This document shows positions 19,824-30,539 of a stretch of 64,000 bases of DNA, one piece after another. The position numbers were made by a program, and so were the translations under genes. A model generated the notes under the pieces. The model worked only from the letters and a program-made list of their open reading frames with translations. It ran no database searches and was not told the origin of the DNA. Each line of letters begins with the position of its first letter. Positions within the stretch are counted from its first letter, which is position 1. Source of the DNA: Prionace glauca (lineage: Eukaryota; Chordata; Chondrichthyes; Carcharhiniformes; Carcharhinidae); assembly GCA_037974335.1 (NCBI GenBank), contig CM075760.1, positions 4,566,859-4,630,858 on the forward strand. Direction: 5' to 3'.

Positions 19824-20717
19824 ATGGAGAAACCGTGGAAATGTGGGGACTGTGGGAAGGGATTCATATCCCCGTCTGTGCTGGAAATTCATCGGCGCAC
19901 TCACACTGGGGAGAGGCCATTCACCTGCACCGAGTGTGGGAAGAGATTCACTCGACTAACACACCTCACTGAACACCAGCTTGTTCACTCTGACACGAGA
20001 CCTTTTAAATGTTCCGACTGTGAGAAGAGCTTTAAAAGGAAAGAAAATCTGCTGACACACCAGCGAGTTCACACTGGGGAGAGGCCATACGCCTGCACTG
20101 AGTGTGGGAAGAGATTCACTCAGTTGTCCAGCTTTCTGTTACACCAGCGAGTTCACACTGGAGAGAAACCATTCACCTGCCCTGAGTGTGGGACGGCGTT
20201 CACTCAGTTATGCAAAATGTTGGACCACCAGCGAGTTCACACCGGGGAGAGGCCCTTCACCTGCTGCGTGTGCGGGAAGGGATTCACTCAGTCATCCACC
20301 CTGCTGAGACACAAGCGCATCCACACCGGGGTGAGACCGTTCACCTGCTCTCAGTGTGGGAAGGGATTCACTCAGTCCGCCCACCTCACCTCGCACCAGC
20401 GCGTTCACTCTGATGCGAGACCGTTCAAATGCTCAGACTGCGAGAAGAGCTTCAAAGGCAAAATGGATCTGCTGATTCACCAGCGCGTTCACACCGGGGA
20501 GAGGCCGTTCACCTGCTCCGTGTGTGGGAAGGGGTTCACTCAGCAGTGTCTCCGGCTGAAACACCAGCGCAGTCACACCAGGGAGGGACCATTCATCTGC
20601 TCCGTGTGCGGGAAGGGGTTTTCCCGTTCATCCAGCCTGCAGACACACCAGAAAGTTCACAAGTTGCAGGAATTGGATTCTGCTGTTGTTGCTGCTGTTA
20701 ATCAGAGCCAGAACTGA
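19824..20717 (+). CDS. ZNF3: C2H2 zinc-finger protein, ten fingers
   Basis: A 297-residue protein, MEKPWKCGDCGKGF at the start, ten intact fingers, then an 18-residue tail (LQELDSAVVAAVNQSQN) that the sister genes lack. In ZNF1, 2 and 5-type ends the stop follows HK directly; here the stop has been lost and translation runs into what is 3' UTR in the others. Fingers 3 and 8 (FKCSDCEKSFK) form a separate type and are each preceded by a finger with an HSDxRP linker, so fingers 2-3 and 7-8 look like copies of one two-finger unit. Family knowledge suggests sequence-specific DNA binding in the nucleus. Divergent from ZNF2 over a CpG-rich stretch. The ATG has a good context (ACCATGG). No effector domain is visible. 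Confidence 0.9.
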   Translation: MEKPWKCGDCGKGFISPSVLEIHRRTHTGERPFTCTECGKRFTRLTHLTEHQLVHSDTRPFKCSDCEKSFKRKENLLTHQRVHTGERPYACTECGKRFTQLSSFLLHQRVHTGEKPFTCPECGTAFTQLCKMLDHQRVHTGERPFTCCVCGKGFTQSSTLLRHKRIHTGVRPFTCSQCGKGFTQSAHLTSHQRVHSDARPFKCSDCEKSFKGKMDLLIHQRVHTGERPFTCSVCGKGFTQQCLRLKHQRSHTREGPFICSVCGKGFSRSSSLQTHQKVHKLQELDSAVVAAVNQSQN

Positions 20718-20821
20718 ATTTGTTCATTCTGACGTTAGGAGTTTATTGATGTTTGTAATCTCTGTAGCAGAGTTGGAGTTTAATATTCTGGTTATAGAAT
20801 GAATTTATCTGTGTCAGGACA

Positions 20822-21105
20822 TGGTGGCACAGTGTTTAGCACTGCTGTCTCACAGCAGCAGGGACCCAGGTTCAATTCCGGCCTCGGGTCACTGTCTGTG
20901 TGGAGTTTGCACATTCTCTCTGTATCTGTGTGGGTTTCCTCCCACACTCCAAAGAAATGCAGGTTAGGTTGATTGGCTATGCTAAATTGACTCTGGTGTC
21001 AGGGGAATTAGCAGGGTAAATGCATTGGGTTGCGGGAATAGGGCCTGGGTGGGATTATGATTGATAGGCCGAATGGCCTCCTTTTGTACTGTGGGGATTC
21101 TATAT
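20822..21105 (+). mobile_element. HE1-type SINE, A tail
   Basis: Head GGTGGCACAGTGTTTAGCAC, box B GGTTCAATTCC, tail ATAGGCCGAATGGCCTCC to GGGGATTCTAT. It lies about 100 bases 3' of ZNF3. Confidence 0.9.
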
Positions 21106-21371
21106 ACTGTTCAAGTCCTAGATTTGTATACCTGTTACCTCATTGGATCTTTTCTCCTTTGTTAATGGAAGGCTTGTCTTTATATAGCGCTTTTCGCAAC
21201 TTCAGGGTGTCTCAAAGTGCTTTACAGACAATGAAGCTTTTTTAAAGCATGGTCATTGCGGTGATGCAGTCGCCAATCTGTGCATAGGAGGATCCTACAA
21301 TGAGATTGTGACCAGAGAGTCTGATATAATTGAACTGGAAGAAGTTTAATGGAGAAAACTTGTCTGGGAGA

Positions 21372-21599
21372 TGTAATGACTTTAGTCAGGCCAGTGAAGT
21401 TGGCCTATCAGAATACAAACTCCCTGATTAAGAGGCCAATTGATGGACCAATCAGGGAGACCTTACTCTGTACATAACCGGGAGTGTCAGTTCCTCTGGG
21501 ACTCCTGAAGACTGACTGACAGCACTCTGTATACTGCTGTTGGAGTTGTAAATAAAGGGATTCTTGTGAAGGGGCCTCTGCCTCTATGAACCTATTGCA
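21372..21599 (+). mobile_element. Fossil solo LTR, same family as 10485-10689
   Basis: About 228 bases from TGTAATGACTTTAG to CCTATTGCA, with a poly(A) signal in the 3' part. It shares ordered blocks with the inverted copy at 10485-10689 (an AATTGATGG block, a GGGAGTGTCAG block, the AATAAA region). No partner LTR or internal part is present. Old, judging by the divergence between the two copies. Confidence 0.5.
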
Positions 21600-22440
21600 G
21601 AGCGATGAGAGATAAAATAGGAAGAGGATCTAAGTGCATGCATTTGTAAGAAGCTATGATAAAGTGGATTTGTCAGTGAATAAATAGGGTTTAGAACTTT
21701 GTAGTAGCAGGTAGATAGGGACTTAGTTGTTAAATTTCAAAGGGGTGTTTTACAAATGGCAAAGTTTTCATAGTAAAAAGGGAAGGGGAAAAACATGTTA
21801 TTCAGCCTGGAAGGAGAAGCAACAGGAAAAACTGGGAAGATGTTTTATGTTTTGGAAAAGGTAAATTCACAGCGGTGCTGAAGACGATGGAACTGAAGAT
21901 GAAAGAAATAAAGATATTTAAGGAAAGATGTTGAGCTGGATTGAGTTGCTTGTGTGGGGTGGGGGGGGGAAGACCTTGTCAGAATAGATGTCTGCTGCGC
22001 AAAGGTGCGTAGATTGAATCAGCCATCATCAAGCCAGAAAAGTGTTTGTTCTATAAAGCAGTCTTGTTTCTAAATATTTTTGGATTTCCACAACAGCGTG
22101 GAAGTGAGTGAGAAGTTGTCTGGAATACCGACACTAAAATGACAGTGGTTTTGACTTAGATAATATCACAGAATTTTTAAGAGTTAAAGTTTGTAAGAAA
22201 ACATTGCCAAGAAGGTGTTTAGTTTTGGATTCTAACCAAGTTTCTTTCTGTGAGTGATGTTTTGTAAGAGTATTTTTGCTGTGTAACTGTAATCCTATGT
22301 GCTTAAGTTTTCTTGTGAATAAATCCTTTAATTTTTAAAACACCAGCAGTGTTACTGTAATACTATGCTGCTGGACTCCAGTAATTTTCTCCTTGTTTTC
22401 AAAATATAAAGGGTTATGATCAGTAAGTGTACACCTTCCC
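21600..22440. other. Unassigned stretch
   Basis: No coding region recognised. The end (GTGAATAAATCCTTTAATTT followed by CACCAGCAGTGTTACTG) has the look of a retroelement 3' part, but no terminal duplication was found. A G-run lies at 21959-21969. Confidence 0.3.
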
Positions 22441-22499
22441 CCCGCTCCCCGCCCCCAACACCCGGGAGTTGCAACCTCAGCAAATAGCATCTTTTTTCA

Positions 22500-23925
22500 A
22501 ATCATTCATGGGATGTGGGCTTTGCTAGCTTGGCCAGCTTTTGTTGCCCATTCCTACCTCCCCTCCGTTTCAGAGGGCATTTGGGATCAACGGCATTGCT
22601 GTGGATCTGGAATCAGATATAGACCAGACCAGGTAACGATGGCAGATTTCCTTCCCTAAAGGACATGAGTGAACCAGATGGGTTTTTAACAACAATGGTT
22701 TTGTGGTTACCACCAGAATTTTAATTCCAGAGTTTTATTTAATTCATAAGAACATAAGAAATAGGAGCGGGAGTAGGCCATCTAGCCTGTCCTGCCATTC
22801 AATAAGATCATGGCTGATCTGAAGTGGATCAGTTCCACTTTCCCACTTTTTCCCCATAACCCTTAATTCCCTTGTCTGTCAGAAATCTATCTACCCGTGA
22901 CTTAAATATATTCAGCGAGGTAGCCTCCACTACTTCAATGGGCAGAGAATTCCAGAGACTCACCACCCTTTGAGTGAAGAAGTTCCTCCTCAACTCCGAT
23001 CTAAACTGCACCCCCCCCCTTATTTTGAGGCTGTGCCCTCTAGTTCTGCTATCCTTTCTAAGTGGGAAGAATCTCTCTACCTCTACCCTATCTATCCCCT
23101 TCATTATCTTATGTGTCTCTATAAGATCCTCCCTCAGCCTTCTAAACTCCATCAAGTACAGGCCCAGTCTATTCAATCTCTCCTCAGAGGCTAACCCCCT
23201 CATCTCCGGTATCAGCCTAGTGAATCTTCTCTGCACTCCCACCAAGGCCAATATACCCTTTTGCAAATGCAGTGACCAAAACCACAGTACTCCAGTTGCA
23301 GCCTCACCTGTACCCTGTACAGTTGCAGCAAGATCTCCTTGCTTTTATATTCTATCCCCCTCGCTATAAAGGCCAACATTCCATTCGCCTTCTTGACCAC
23401 TTGCTGCATTTGCAGACTGGATTTTTGCAATTCGTGCACAAGGACCCCCAGGTCCTTCTGCACCGTAGCACTCTGCAGCTTTTCACCCTTTAAATAATAA
23501 TCCCTCCTACTATTATTTCTACCAAAGTGCACAACCTCGCACTTGCTCACATTGTACTCTATCAGCCAGGTCCTCGCCCACTCACTCAGCCTATCCAGAT
23601 CTCTCTGCAGACTTTCCGTGCCTTCCACGCAATTCGCTTTTCCACTCATCTTTGTGTCATCAGCAAATTTTGTTACATTACACTCAGCCCCCTCCTCATC
23701 TATATAAATGGTAAACAGTTGAGGCCCCAGCACCGATCCCTGCGGCACTCCACTAGTCACCAACCGCCAACCAGAATAGCACCCATTGATTCCGACTCTC
23801 TGCTTCCTATTAGACAACCAATCCTCTATCCATGCTAACACCTTACCCCAACTCCGTGCACCCTAACCTTTTGCATCAATAAAATTTTCACAATCATAGT
23901 GGGGTTTGAACTCAGGTCTACAGAT
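22500..23925 (-). mobile_element. Second SINE family, split by a CR1-like LINE
   Basis: The SINE body is 22500-22742 and its tRNA-like head resumes at 23877-23925 (GGGGTTTGAACTCAGG). The LINE copy 22743-23876 lies between. Confidence 0.75.
22743..23876 (-). mobile_element. CR1-like LINE 3' half, 1.1 kb, in a SINE
   Basis: From the inverted terminus TAAGAACATAAGAAATAGGA to the RT middle. The - strand encodes [49 protein letters not shown] and, after a frame change near 23230, a C-terminus ending FTQRVVSLWNSLPIEVVEA. Two or three lesions only, so it is fairly young. Confidence 0.85.
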
Positions 23926-23929
23926 TTTA

Positions 23930-24215
23930 AACATAGAAATGTAGGAAACAGGAGGAGTAGGCCATTCATTATGATTATGGTTGAGCATTCAACTTAACTG
24001 TCTGATCTCACCTTCCTCCCATTTCCTTTTGATCCCTTTTGCCTCAAATACTATATCTAACTGCTTCTTGAAAACATTCAATGTTTTGGCCTCAACTACT
24101 TTCTGTGGTAGCGAATTCCACAGCTGACCACTCTCCAGGTGAATAAATTTCTCAACTCTGTACTAAACAGTTTTCGCTGTATCCTCAAAGACTGAGTACT
24201 CTGGTTCTGGACACA
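23930..24215 (-). mobile_element. CR1-like LINE 3' fragment, older subfamily
   Basis: Begins AACATAGAAATGTAGGAAAC and covers the 3' UTR and a decayed C-terminus. It stops where the younger copy at 24216 begins. Confidence 0.65.
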
Positions 24216-24976
24216 CTCATAAGAACATAAGAAATAGGAGCAGGAGTAGGCCATCTAGCCCTTCGAGCCTGCCCTGCCATTCAATAAGATCATGGCTGAT
24301 CTGTCGTGGCTCAGCTCCACCTTCCCGCCCTCTCCCCATAACCCTTAATCCCCTCTCTTATCAAAAACCCACCAACCCGTTTCTTAAAAATATTTAGCGA
24401 GGCAGCCTCCACCACTTCAACGGGCAGAGAATTCCAGAGATTCACCACCCTTTGAGTGAAGAAGTTCCTCCTCAACTCTGTTCTAAACCGCCTCCCCTTT
24501 ATCTTGAGGCTGTGCCCCCTAGTCCTACTGTCTTTTTTGAGCGGGAAGAGTCTCTCCACCTCTATCCTATCCATCCCATTCATCATCTTATACGTCTCAA
24601 TGAGATCTCCCCTCATTCTTCTAAACTCTAACGAGTACAAGCCTAGTTTATTCAGCCTCTCCTCATAGCTCAATCCCCTCAACTCCGGTATCAGCCTAGT
24701 AAACCTCCTCTGCACTCCCTCCAGGGCCAAAATATCCTTGCGCAGGTGCGGCGCCCAAAACTGCACACAGTACTCCAGCTGCGGCCTCACCAATGCCCTA
24801 TACAGCTGCAGCAAGACCTCCCTACTTTTATATTCAATCCCCCTCGCTATGAAGGCCAGCATCCCATTCGCCTTCCTGACCACCTGCTGCACCTGCAAGC
24901 TGGGTTTTTGTGACTCATGCACAAGGACCCCGAGGTCCCTCTGCACCGTCGCCTACTGCAGTTTTTCACCACGTCT
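24216..24976 (-). mobile_element. CR1-like LINE 3' end, young, open frame
   Basis: The - strand frame 24946-24311 is open for 211 codons (QRDLGVLVHESQKPSLQVQQ to GYGERAGRWS) and is nearly the same as the 3' part of 48359-49661. It is 5'-truncated. Confidence 0.85.
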
Positions 24977-24994
24977 TTGCATTTACCCTGTTTA

Positions 24995-25050
24995 GTCCTT
25001 GCCCTGGGTTTCTGGATTACGAGTCCAGTGGCAAACCCATTACAGCTGTT
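24995..25050 (-). mobile_element. Second SINE family, head fragment
   Basis: CCCTGGGTTTCTGGATTACG with the AGTCCAGTGGCAA part is the inverted head; the rest is absent. Confidence 0.5.
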
Positions 25051-25436
25051 GTCGTAACACAGGAGAGCACGGTTTACTGGTTCTAGATTGGACAAATGGG
25101 CAGGGGGAAGCTGATCTCCATGGTTGGAGTTAGCTGTTTCCTTGGAATGGTTTCTCCCAATAGCAGCTACAAGGCACTATTGACTGTTAGGCAAACTTTA
25201 AAAAGATGAGGGACGTAGGGGACAGTGGTGTTCGTCTGAAGATCTTGGTTTATCTCTCTCTACCACTACCTCCCTCACCCACCCCCTCAACACCTCAGTA
25301 GCAGGCAAATTGTCAAAGACAAGTTTTCTTAAAAAGTGCAGAGGCAAAGGTACAGAGATATCCTATTTTCATCTATACTTTCATTGGAATGTACCTGTGT
25401 GTCAAGCTTATTTTAAAATGTATTTTAATGAGATGT
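25051..25436. other. Unassigned stretch
   Basis: No gene or repeat recognised. A C/T-rich part is at 25255-25305. Confidence 0.3.
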
Positions 25437-26330
25437 GACCATCCCTTACTGACCGTGTGGTCAAATTCCCCTCCAATCCGATTTTCAGGTTTACTGATGA
25501 CACCACCATCGTGGGTTGGATCTCAAACAATGACGGGACAGAGTACTGACACAGATAGAGAAGCTAGTGAACTGGTGCGACAACAATAAGCTCTTCTTTA
25601 ATGTTGATAAAACGAAGGAGATTATGATCGACTTCAGGAAACATAGTGGAGAACATGCCCCTGTCTGATACATCAGTGGGGATGAATTAGAAATCATTGA
25701 GAGCTTCAAGTTTTTCGGTGTCCAGATCACGAACAACGATCCTGGTTCCCCCCATGCCAGTGCTAGACTTAAGAAAGCCCACCAACGCCTCTATTTTCTC
25801 AGAAAACTAAGGAAACTTGGCAAGTCCGCTACAACTCTCACCAACTTTTACAGATGCACCACAGAAAGCATTCTTTCTGGTTGTGTCACAGCTTGGTATG
25901 GCTCCTGCTCTGCCCAAGACCACAAGAAACTACAAAGGGTCGGGAATGTAGCCCAATCTATCACACAAACCAGCCTCCCATCCATTGGCTCTGTCTACAC
26001 TTCCTGTTGCCTCAGAAAAGCAGCCAGCATAATTAAGAACCCCATGTACCCTAGATGTACTCTCTTCCATTGGGAAAAAGATACAAAAGTCTGAGGTCAC
26101 GTACCAACCAACTCAAGTACAGCTTCTTCCCTGCTGTCATCAGACTTTTAAATGGATTGACCTTGCATTAAGCTGATCTTTCTCTACGCTCTAGCTGTGA
26201 CTGTAACATTACATTCTGAACTCTCTCATTTCCTTCTCGATGAAATGTGCTTTTCTGTGTAGCGCGCAAGAAACAATACTTTTCACTGTATATTAACACG
26301 TAACAATAATAAATCAACTCAAAAAAATCA
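25437..26330 (+). mobile_element. L2-clade LINE (HER1-like), RT C-terminal part and 3' UTR
   Basis: The best L2 copy in the window: FTDDTTIVGWISNND, then LVNWCDNNKLFFNVDKTKEI-like text, SFKFFGVQITNND, KKAHQRLYFLRKLRKLGKSA, NFYRCTTESILSGCVTAWYG and SQDHKKLQRV, followed by the 3' UTR ending in CAATAATAAATCAACTCAA. A few stops and small frame changes. 5'-truncated. Confidence 0.85.
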
Positions 26331-26335
26331 AAAGG

Positions 26336-26520
26336 CAATTTCAGAGTCAACCACGAGTGAGGATTTGGTCAGGCCAGGTAAGGTCAGCAGATTCATTAGT
26401 AAACCACCCTGGTAACCGAGAGGAGCTTCCATTCATTAAATTCCATCAGTGCCCTTGATGGGATTTGAACCCATATCTCCAGGACACTGGCCTGGGCCGA
26501 CTAGTCCAGTGACTTTATAT
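26336..26520 (-). mobile_element. Second SINE family, diverged
   Basis: Inverted; GGTCAGGCCAGGTAAGGTCA in the body and the head with GGGATTTGAACCCATA and GACTAGTCCAGTGAC. Confidence 0.6.
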
Positions 26521-26904
26521 GACCTCATCCTCCCCACCCCCTGAAAGACTGACCTATCCATTGAACAAACCCAGGCTGAGTTATTCCAATTCCCACATAA
26601 TGATGTGAGTTTTCTCCTTTATTGTAAGACATCCCATTAATTACTGTTCTATCTCATTCCCCAGAAAAACGTTATCTAATTTAATATTCACATAATATGG
26701 CATTTTTGGATCTGTGGTATTTACAATCAGTTCAGAGATAACATTTCCTATTCGCAAACACTTTGTCTTGAAAGATAACAAATGGGATGAAATCAAATCT
26801 TTAAAAGGCAAAATCTTGAGTTCAAAACCATCACCGTGCTGTCGGTGGAAAGGGCTAACTCTCTGCTTGTTTTCAAAGGTTTATTTGGAATCATGGGAAG
26901 GTGA

Positions 26905-27480
26905 CGGGCCAGTGGTATTATCGCTAGACTATTAATCCAGAAATTCAGCTAATGTTCTGGGGGACCCAGGTTCGAATCCCGCCCATGGCAGATGGTGGAA
27001 TTGGAATTCAATAAAAAAATCTGGAATTAAGAATCTCCTGATGACGGTGAAACCATTGTCGATTGTTGGAAAAACCGATCTGGTTCACTACTGTCTTTTA
27101 GGGAAAGAAATCACTCAAAGGGTGGTGAATCTCTGGAATTCTCTGCCCGTTGAAGTGGTGGAGGCTGCCTCACTAAATATTTTTAAGAAACGGGTTGATG
27201 GGTTTTTGATAAGAGAAGGGATTAAGGGTTATGGGGAGAGGGCGGGAAGGTGGAGCTGAGTCACGACAGATCAGCCATGATCTTATTGAATGGCGGGGCA
27301 GGCTCGAAGGGCCAGATGGCCTACTCCTGCTCCTATTTCTTATGTTCTTAAGTTCTTATAAATCTGCTGTCCTTACCCGGTCTGGCCTACATGTGACCCC
27401 AGAGCCACACAGCAATGTGGTTGACTCTCAACTGCCCTCCATGGGCAAGAGGGATGGGCAATAAATGCTGGCCAACCAGT
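26905..27480 (+). mobile_element. Second SINE family, split by a CR1-like 3' end
   Basis: Head GTGGTATTATCGCTAGACTA, box B GGTTCGAATCCCGCC; the body is cut after GGGAAAGAAATC (27112) and resumes at 27355 with AAATCTGCTGTCCTTACCC, ending CAATAAATGCTGGCC. AAATC stands on both sides of the insert. Confidence 0.85.
27113..27354 (+). mobile_element. CR1-like LINE 3' end, young
   Basis: Encodes the last codons of ORF2 without a lesion (TQRVVNLWNSLPVEVVEAAS to GYGERAGRWS) and the whole 3' UTR up to CTTATGTTCTTAAGTTCTTA. It is near-identical to the 3' ends at 24216 and 48359. Confidence 0.85.
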
Positions 27481-27506
27481 CTTGCCCATGTCCCACAAAT
27501 GAATAA

Positions 27507-27637
27507 AAAAAACCCAGCTTTCAGAGCGCTGATCAGGTGAGTGATGAAGGAGCAGTGCTCCGAAAGCTCGTGATTCCAAATAAACCTGTTGGACTTTAAT
27601 CAGGTGTTCTGAGACACCAGTCCAACATCGACATCTC
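27507..27637. mobile_element. Hairpin element family, right half with the full terminus
   Basis: Contains a small stem (CTTTCAGAGCGCTG ... CAGTGCTCCGAAAG), then AAACCTGTTGGACTTTAATC, and ends ACCAGTCCAACATCGACATC, the reverse complement of the family's head. This copy shows that a complete member has long terminal inverted repeats. Confidence 0.65.
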
Positions 27638-27905
27638 ATGCCTCACAGCACCAGGGATCTGGGTTCGATTCCCGAAGTCACTTAGGTCACTGTCTGTGTG
27701 GAGTTTGCACATTCTCCCCGTGTCTGCGTGGGTTTCCCCCGCGAGCTCCCACAGTCCAAAGATGTGCTGGTTAGGCGAACTGGCCATGCTAAATTCTCCC
27801 TCAGTGTAACCCGAACAGGCGCTGGAGTGTGGCGACTTGGGGATTTTCACGGTAACTTAGTTTCAGTGTTAACGTAAGCCCACTTGTGTCCAATAAACAA
27901 ACTTT
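27638..27905 (+). mobile_element. HE1-type SINE, B tail, 5'-truncated
   Basis: Starts directly after the hairpin element at GCCTCACAGCACCAGGG and ends GTTTCAGTGTTAACGTAAGC with CAATAAACAAAC. Confidence 0.8.
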
Positions 27906-28420
27906 ACTTTTCATATCATGTTTTCAAACGGAGAGAGCAAACATTCACAAAGCTTCACCAGATGGTGAGCTCCAAAACACAACTTCAAGGTTGAAGTTTA
28001 TCTTCAAGGTATCAAACATTTTCACTTTTTCCCAAGTGTACAAGTAAATTGTGATTGATACTGGAAGGTTTACTTCCACATTTCATTCTTCTCAGCACAG
28101 GAACTGGCAGCATTTTAGATTCAATACCAATAGTTCACTTCTCTTGTTGCTGCTGTGTGGAGAAGATCGTGTTCACCGTAGATCTGTCAGCACAGAAAAC
28201 GCGCTGTGCTTCTGGATACACTCAGTCTGCAAGGGGCTGGAGTCATTTCAACGTCACCCTAGTGAAGGCCTTCAAAGTGATACGGAGGAATGAGATGTCC
28301 CTGTGCTTGTTGCAATCTCCTCTGTTGCCATTGCTTTTGTTACTGATGATTGCATCACACACGTTCTGTGGACCAATCTTATACCCCAAACATAGAAAAT
28401 AGCTCAAGTCTATTTATCCG
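27906..28420 (+). other. Repeat-free stretch with an unassigned open frame
   Basis: No known repeat is seen here. A + strand frame is open through 28055-28402. Its part FTVDLSAQKTRC ... WSHFNVTLVKAFKVIRRNEM has a faint likeness to the netrin-like (NTR) fold's C-x-x-D-Y-V-V-x-V and W-x-x-F-x-V segments, and it ends in a Leu-rich hydrophobic run (LLPLLLLLMIA). No conserved disulphide pattern is complete, so this is a guess and not a gene call. Confidence 0.2.
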
Positions 28421-28423
28421 TGA

Positions 28424-28687
28424 CACAAGTAGGCTTACATTAACACTGCAAAAGGAGTTACTGTGAAAATCCCCCAGTCGCCACATTCCGGCGCCTGTTC
28501 GGGCACACTGAGGGAGAATTCAGCACGGTCAATGCACCTAACCAGCATGTCTTTTAGACTGCAGGAGGAAACCCACACAGAACACGGGGAGAACGTGCAG
28601 ACACCACATAGCTAGTCACCCGAGCCGGGATTCAAACCAGGGACCCTGGCGCTGTGAGGCAGCAGTGTTAATCACTGTGCCAGCCTG
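28424..28687 (-). mobile_element. HE1-type SINE, B tail
   Basis: Inverted tail GTAGGCTTACATTAACACTG; head ends GTTAATCACTGTGCCAGC. Confidence 0.85.
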
Positions 28688-29345
28688 GTAGATAGGTGCA
28701 GGAGTCGGCCATTCAGTCCTTTGAGCCTGCACGCCATTCAATATGATCGCGGCTGATCATATGCACTTTCAGTATCCCACTCCAGCTTTCTCTCCATATC
28801 CCTTGACCTCTGGCTGTGAGGGCTACATCCGGCCAACACCTACCTGAACATTTTCCTAACAAACTGGCTCCCAACAGTTTTCTGCTGTAGAGAGTTCCAC
28901 AGGTTCACAACTGTCTGAGTGAAGAAGTTCTTCCTCATTTCAGTCCTAAGTGGCTCACCCCTTATTCTGAGACTGTGGCTCCTAGTTTTGGACTTCCCCA
29001 AAACTGGGAACATTCTCCCTGCATCCAGCCTCATCAGGATTTCATACTATGAGATCCCCCCTCATTCCATTGAGTATAAGCCCAGTTAATCCAGTCTCTC
29101 TTCGTATCTCAGTCCTGCCTTTCTCGGAATCAGTCTGGTGAACCTTCACTGGACTCCTTCAATAGCGGGAATGACCTTCCTCAGACTGGACCAAAACTGC
29201 GCACAATACTCAAGGTGTGGCCTCACCAAAGCCCGGTATAACTGCAGCAAGACATTCTTACTCCTGTACACAAACTGTCTTATTATGAAGGCCAGCATAC
29301 CATTAGCTTACATCACTGCCTGCTGCACCTGCATGCCAACTGATA
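28688..29345 (-). mobile_element. CR1-like LINE 3' fragment
   Basis: 3' UTR at the left (TAGATAGGTGCAGGAGTCGG), then a C-terminus with FFTQTVVNLWNSLQQKTVG and further right VMKASIPLA-type antisense text of the 'KANGMLAFI' region. Several lesions. Confidence 0.75.
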
Positions 29346-29789
29346 GAGAATTGTAAAACTCAGATTTAAAACGCTAATGAGACTACTAAAAAACTCAGTG
29401 GATTAACTTTGGACAAGAATCACAGACTACCTTAAATATATTACAGAAGGTACTGCCTGCACAGAAACACATATGACCAGTTAAAAGATTTAAACATGTA
29501 TTTTGGATTTAAAAAGGTATTTCAGCTTTTTTTTGTACACTTTGGCCAAATGCAGACTGCGCCGAGGTATATTGGGATGGGAGTTAGCCAAGAAAAATTG
29601 CATTCTTTCAGAACAATGCAGTCTTTGAGTACAATTTTTATCAATATAGGTCAGGGAAAGTAGATTCCCAGGCTCTAAAATGAGTGGGGTTATTCATTTT
29701 TTCTGTTAAAGGTAGCTCACCAGATCAGTGAAAATAGGAGCTTTTGACCCTATCACTAGTGTTATAGAAGTTGCTAGGAGACAAGAGGG
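29346..29789. other. Unassigned AT-rich stretch
   Basis: Nothing recognised on either strand. Confidence 0.3.
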
Positions 29790-30000
29790 TAGAAGCTTCT
29801 GGATCTTACGGACAAATGATTGGGGATAATGTATTGACCTGCATAGAGAACTGGTGGGCAGAGAGGAAGCACAGAGTGGGAATAAACCTCTCCTGAGTGG
29901 CAAGCAGCCATTAGTGGGGGTACCGCAGGGCTCATTGCTGGGACCCCAGCTATTCACCATACACATTAATGATTTGGAAGAAGGAATTGAATGCAATGTG
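29790..30000 (+). mobile_element. CR1-like LINE fragment (RT middle)
   Basis: [20 protein letters not shown] is encoded near 29920-29980; the parts before and after are lost. Confidence 0.7.
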
Positions 30001-30004
30001 ATGT

Positions 30005-30350
30005 CAGAGGACAGGATGCAGTTAGCTAAAGTATATGACATTTATTAACAATGTCTGACCTGATCCCAATTACATCATGTCTGTTAATGATTATATGCGG
30101 TTAATTCATCCTACCCTATTACAAACGTTCCATACATTGAAACATAGAGCCTCCGGGCTGGTTTTGTTGGCAAGAGAAGATTGTGAAAGTCAGACAGTCG
30201 GTGGGACGTTGTGTCTGAGCAGTTCGGCTGGAATTCCATCCTTGCTGGGAACCTTTCTGCTTGCTCAGCAATCAATGGCCTTTTCCAGCTCAAGTGATGA
30301 GGGTCCCTTTCCAAGTCAACCGTGACAGGAATTGACTCACACAAGGGTAG
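30005..30350 (-). mobile_element. Composite LINE fragment: second-lineage RT start joined to CR1-like endonuclease start
   Basis: On the - strand, PSKDGIPAELLRH-type text (30345-30180) is followed by ALCFNVWNVCN, the start of a CR1-like endonuclease. The same joint occurs at 32520-32960, so this is one composite unit present twice. Confidence 0.55.
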
Positions 30351-30539
30351 GGATGAAGCAGGGAGGCAGGGCAAATGATTTTGGAGATGGATAATAATGT
30401 TAGCAAATGTAATGTAAATCCAGAGAGGCATCTGATGTCTTCTCCCATCGTACGTTTGGTCAATAAAGAACATCTTTCACCCGGATATTACTATGTCGCG
30501 AATCTTTGTATTAGCTAAAGTTTTTGGCAACGCTTATGT

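Noticed and set aside
19757-20701. Open frames in the other phases of the zinc-finger arrays (for example 19757-19972, 39720-40352, 16603-17226)
   Set aside because: The 84-base finger period keeps the shifted frames open too. Only the frame with C-x2-C and H-x3-H spacing is a gene.
24311-24946. Host gene for the 211-codon frame
   Set aside because: It is the C-terminus of a CR1-like ORF2, matched by several other copies in the window.
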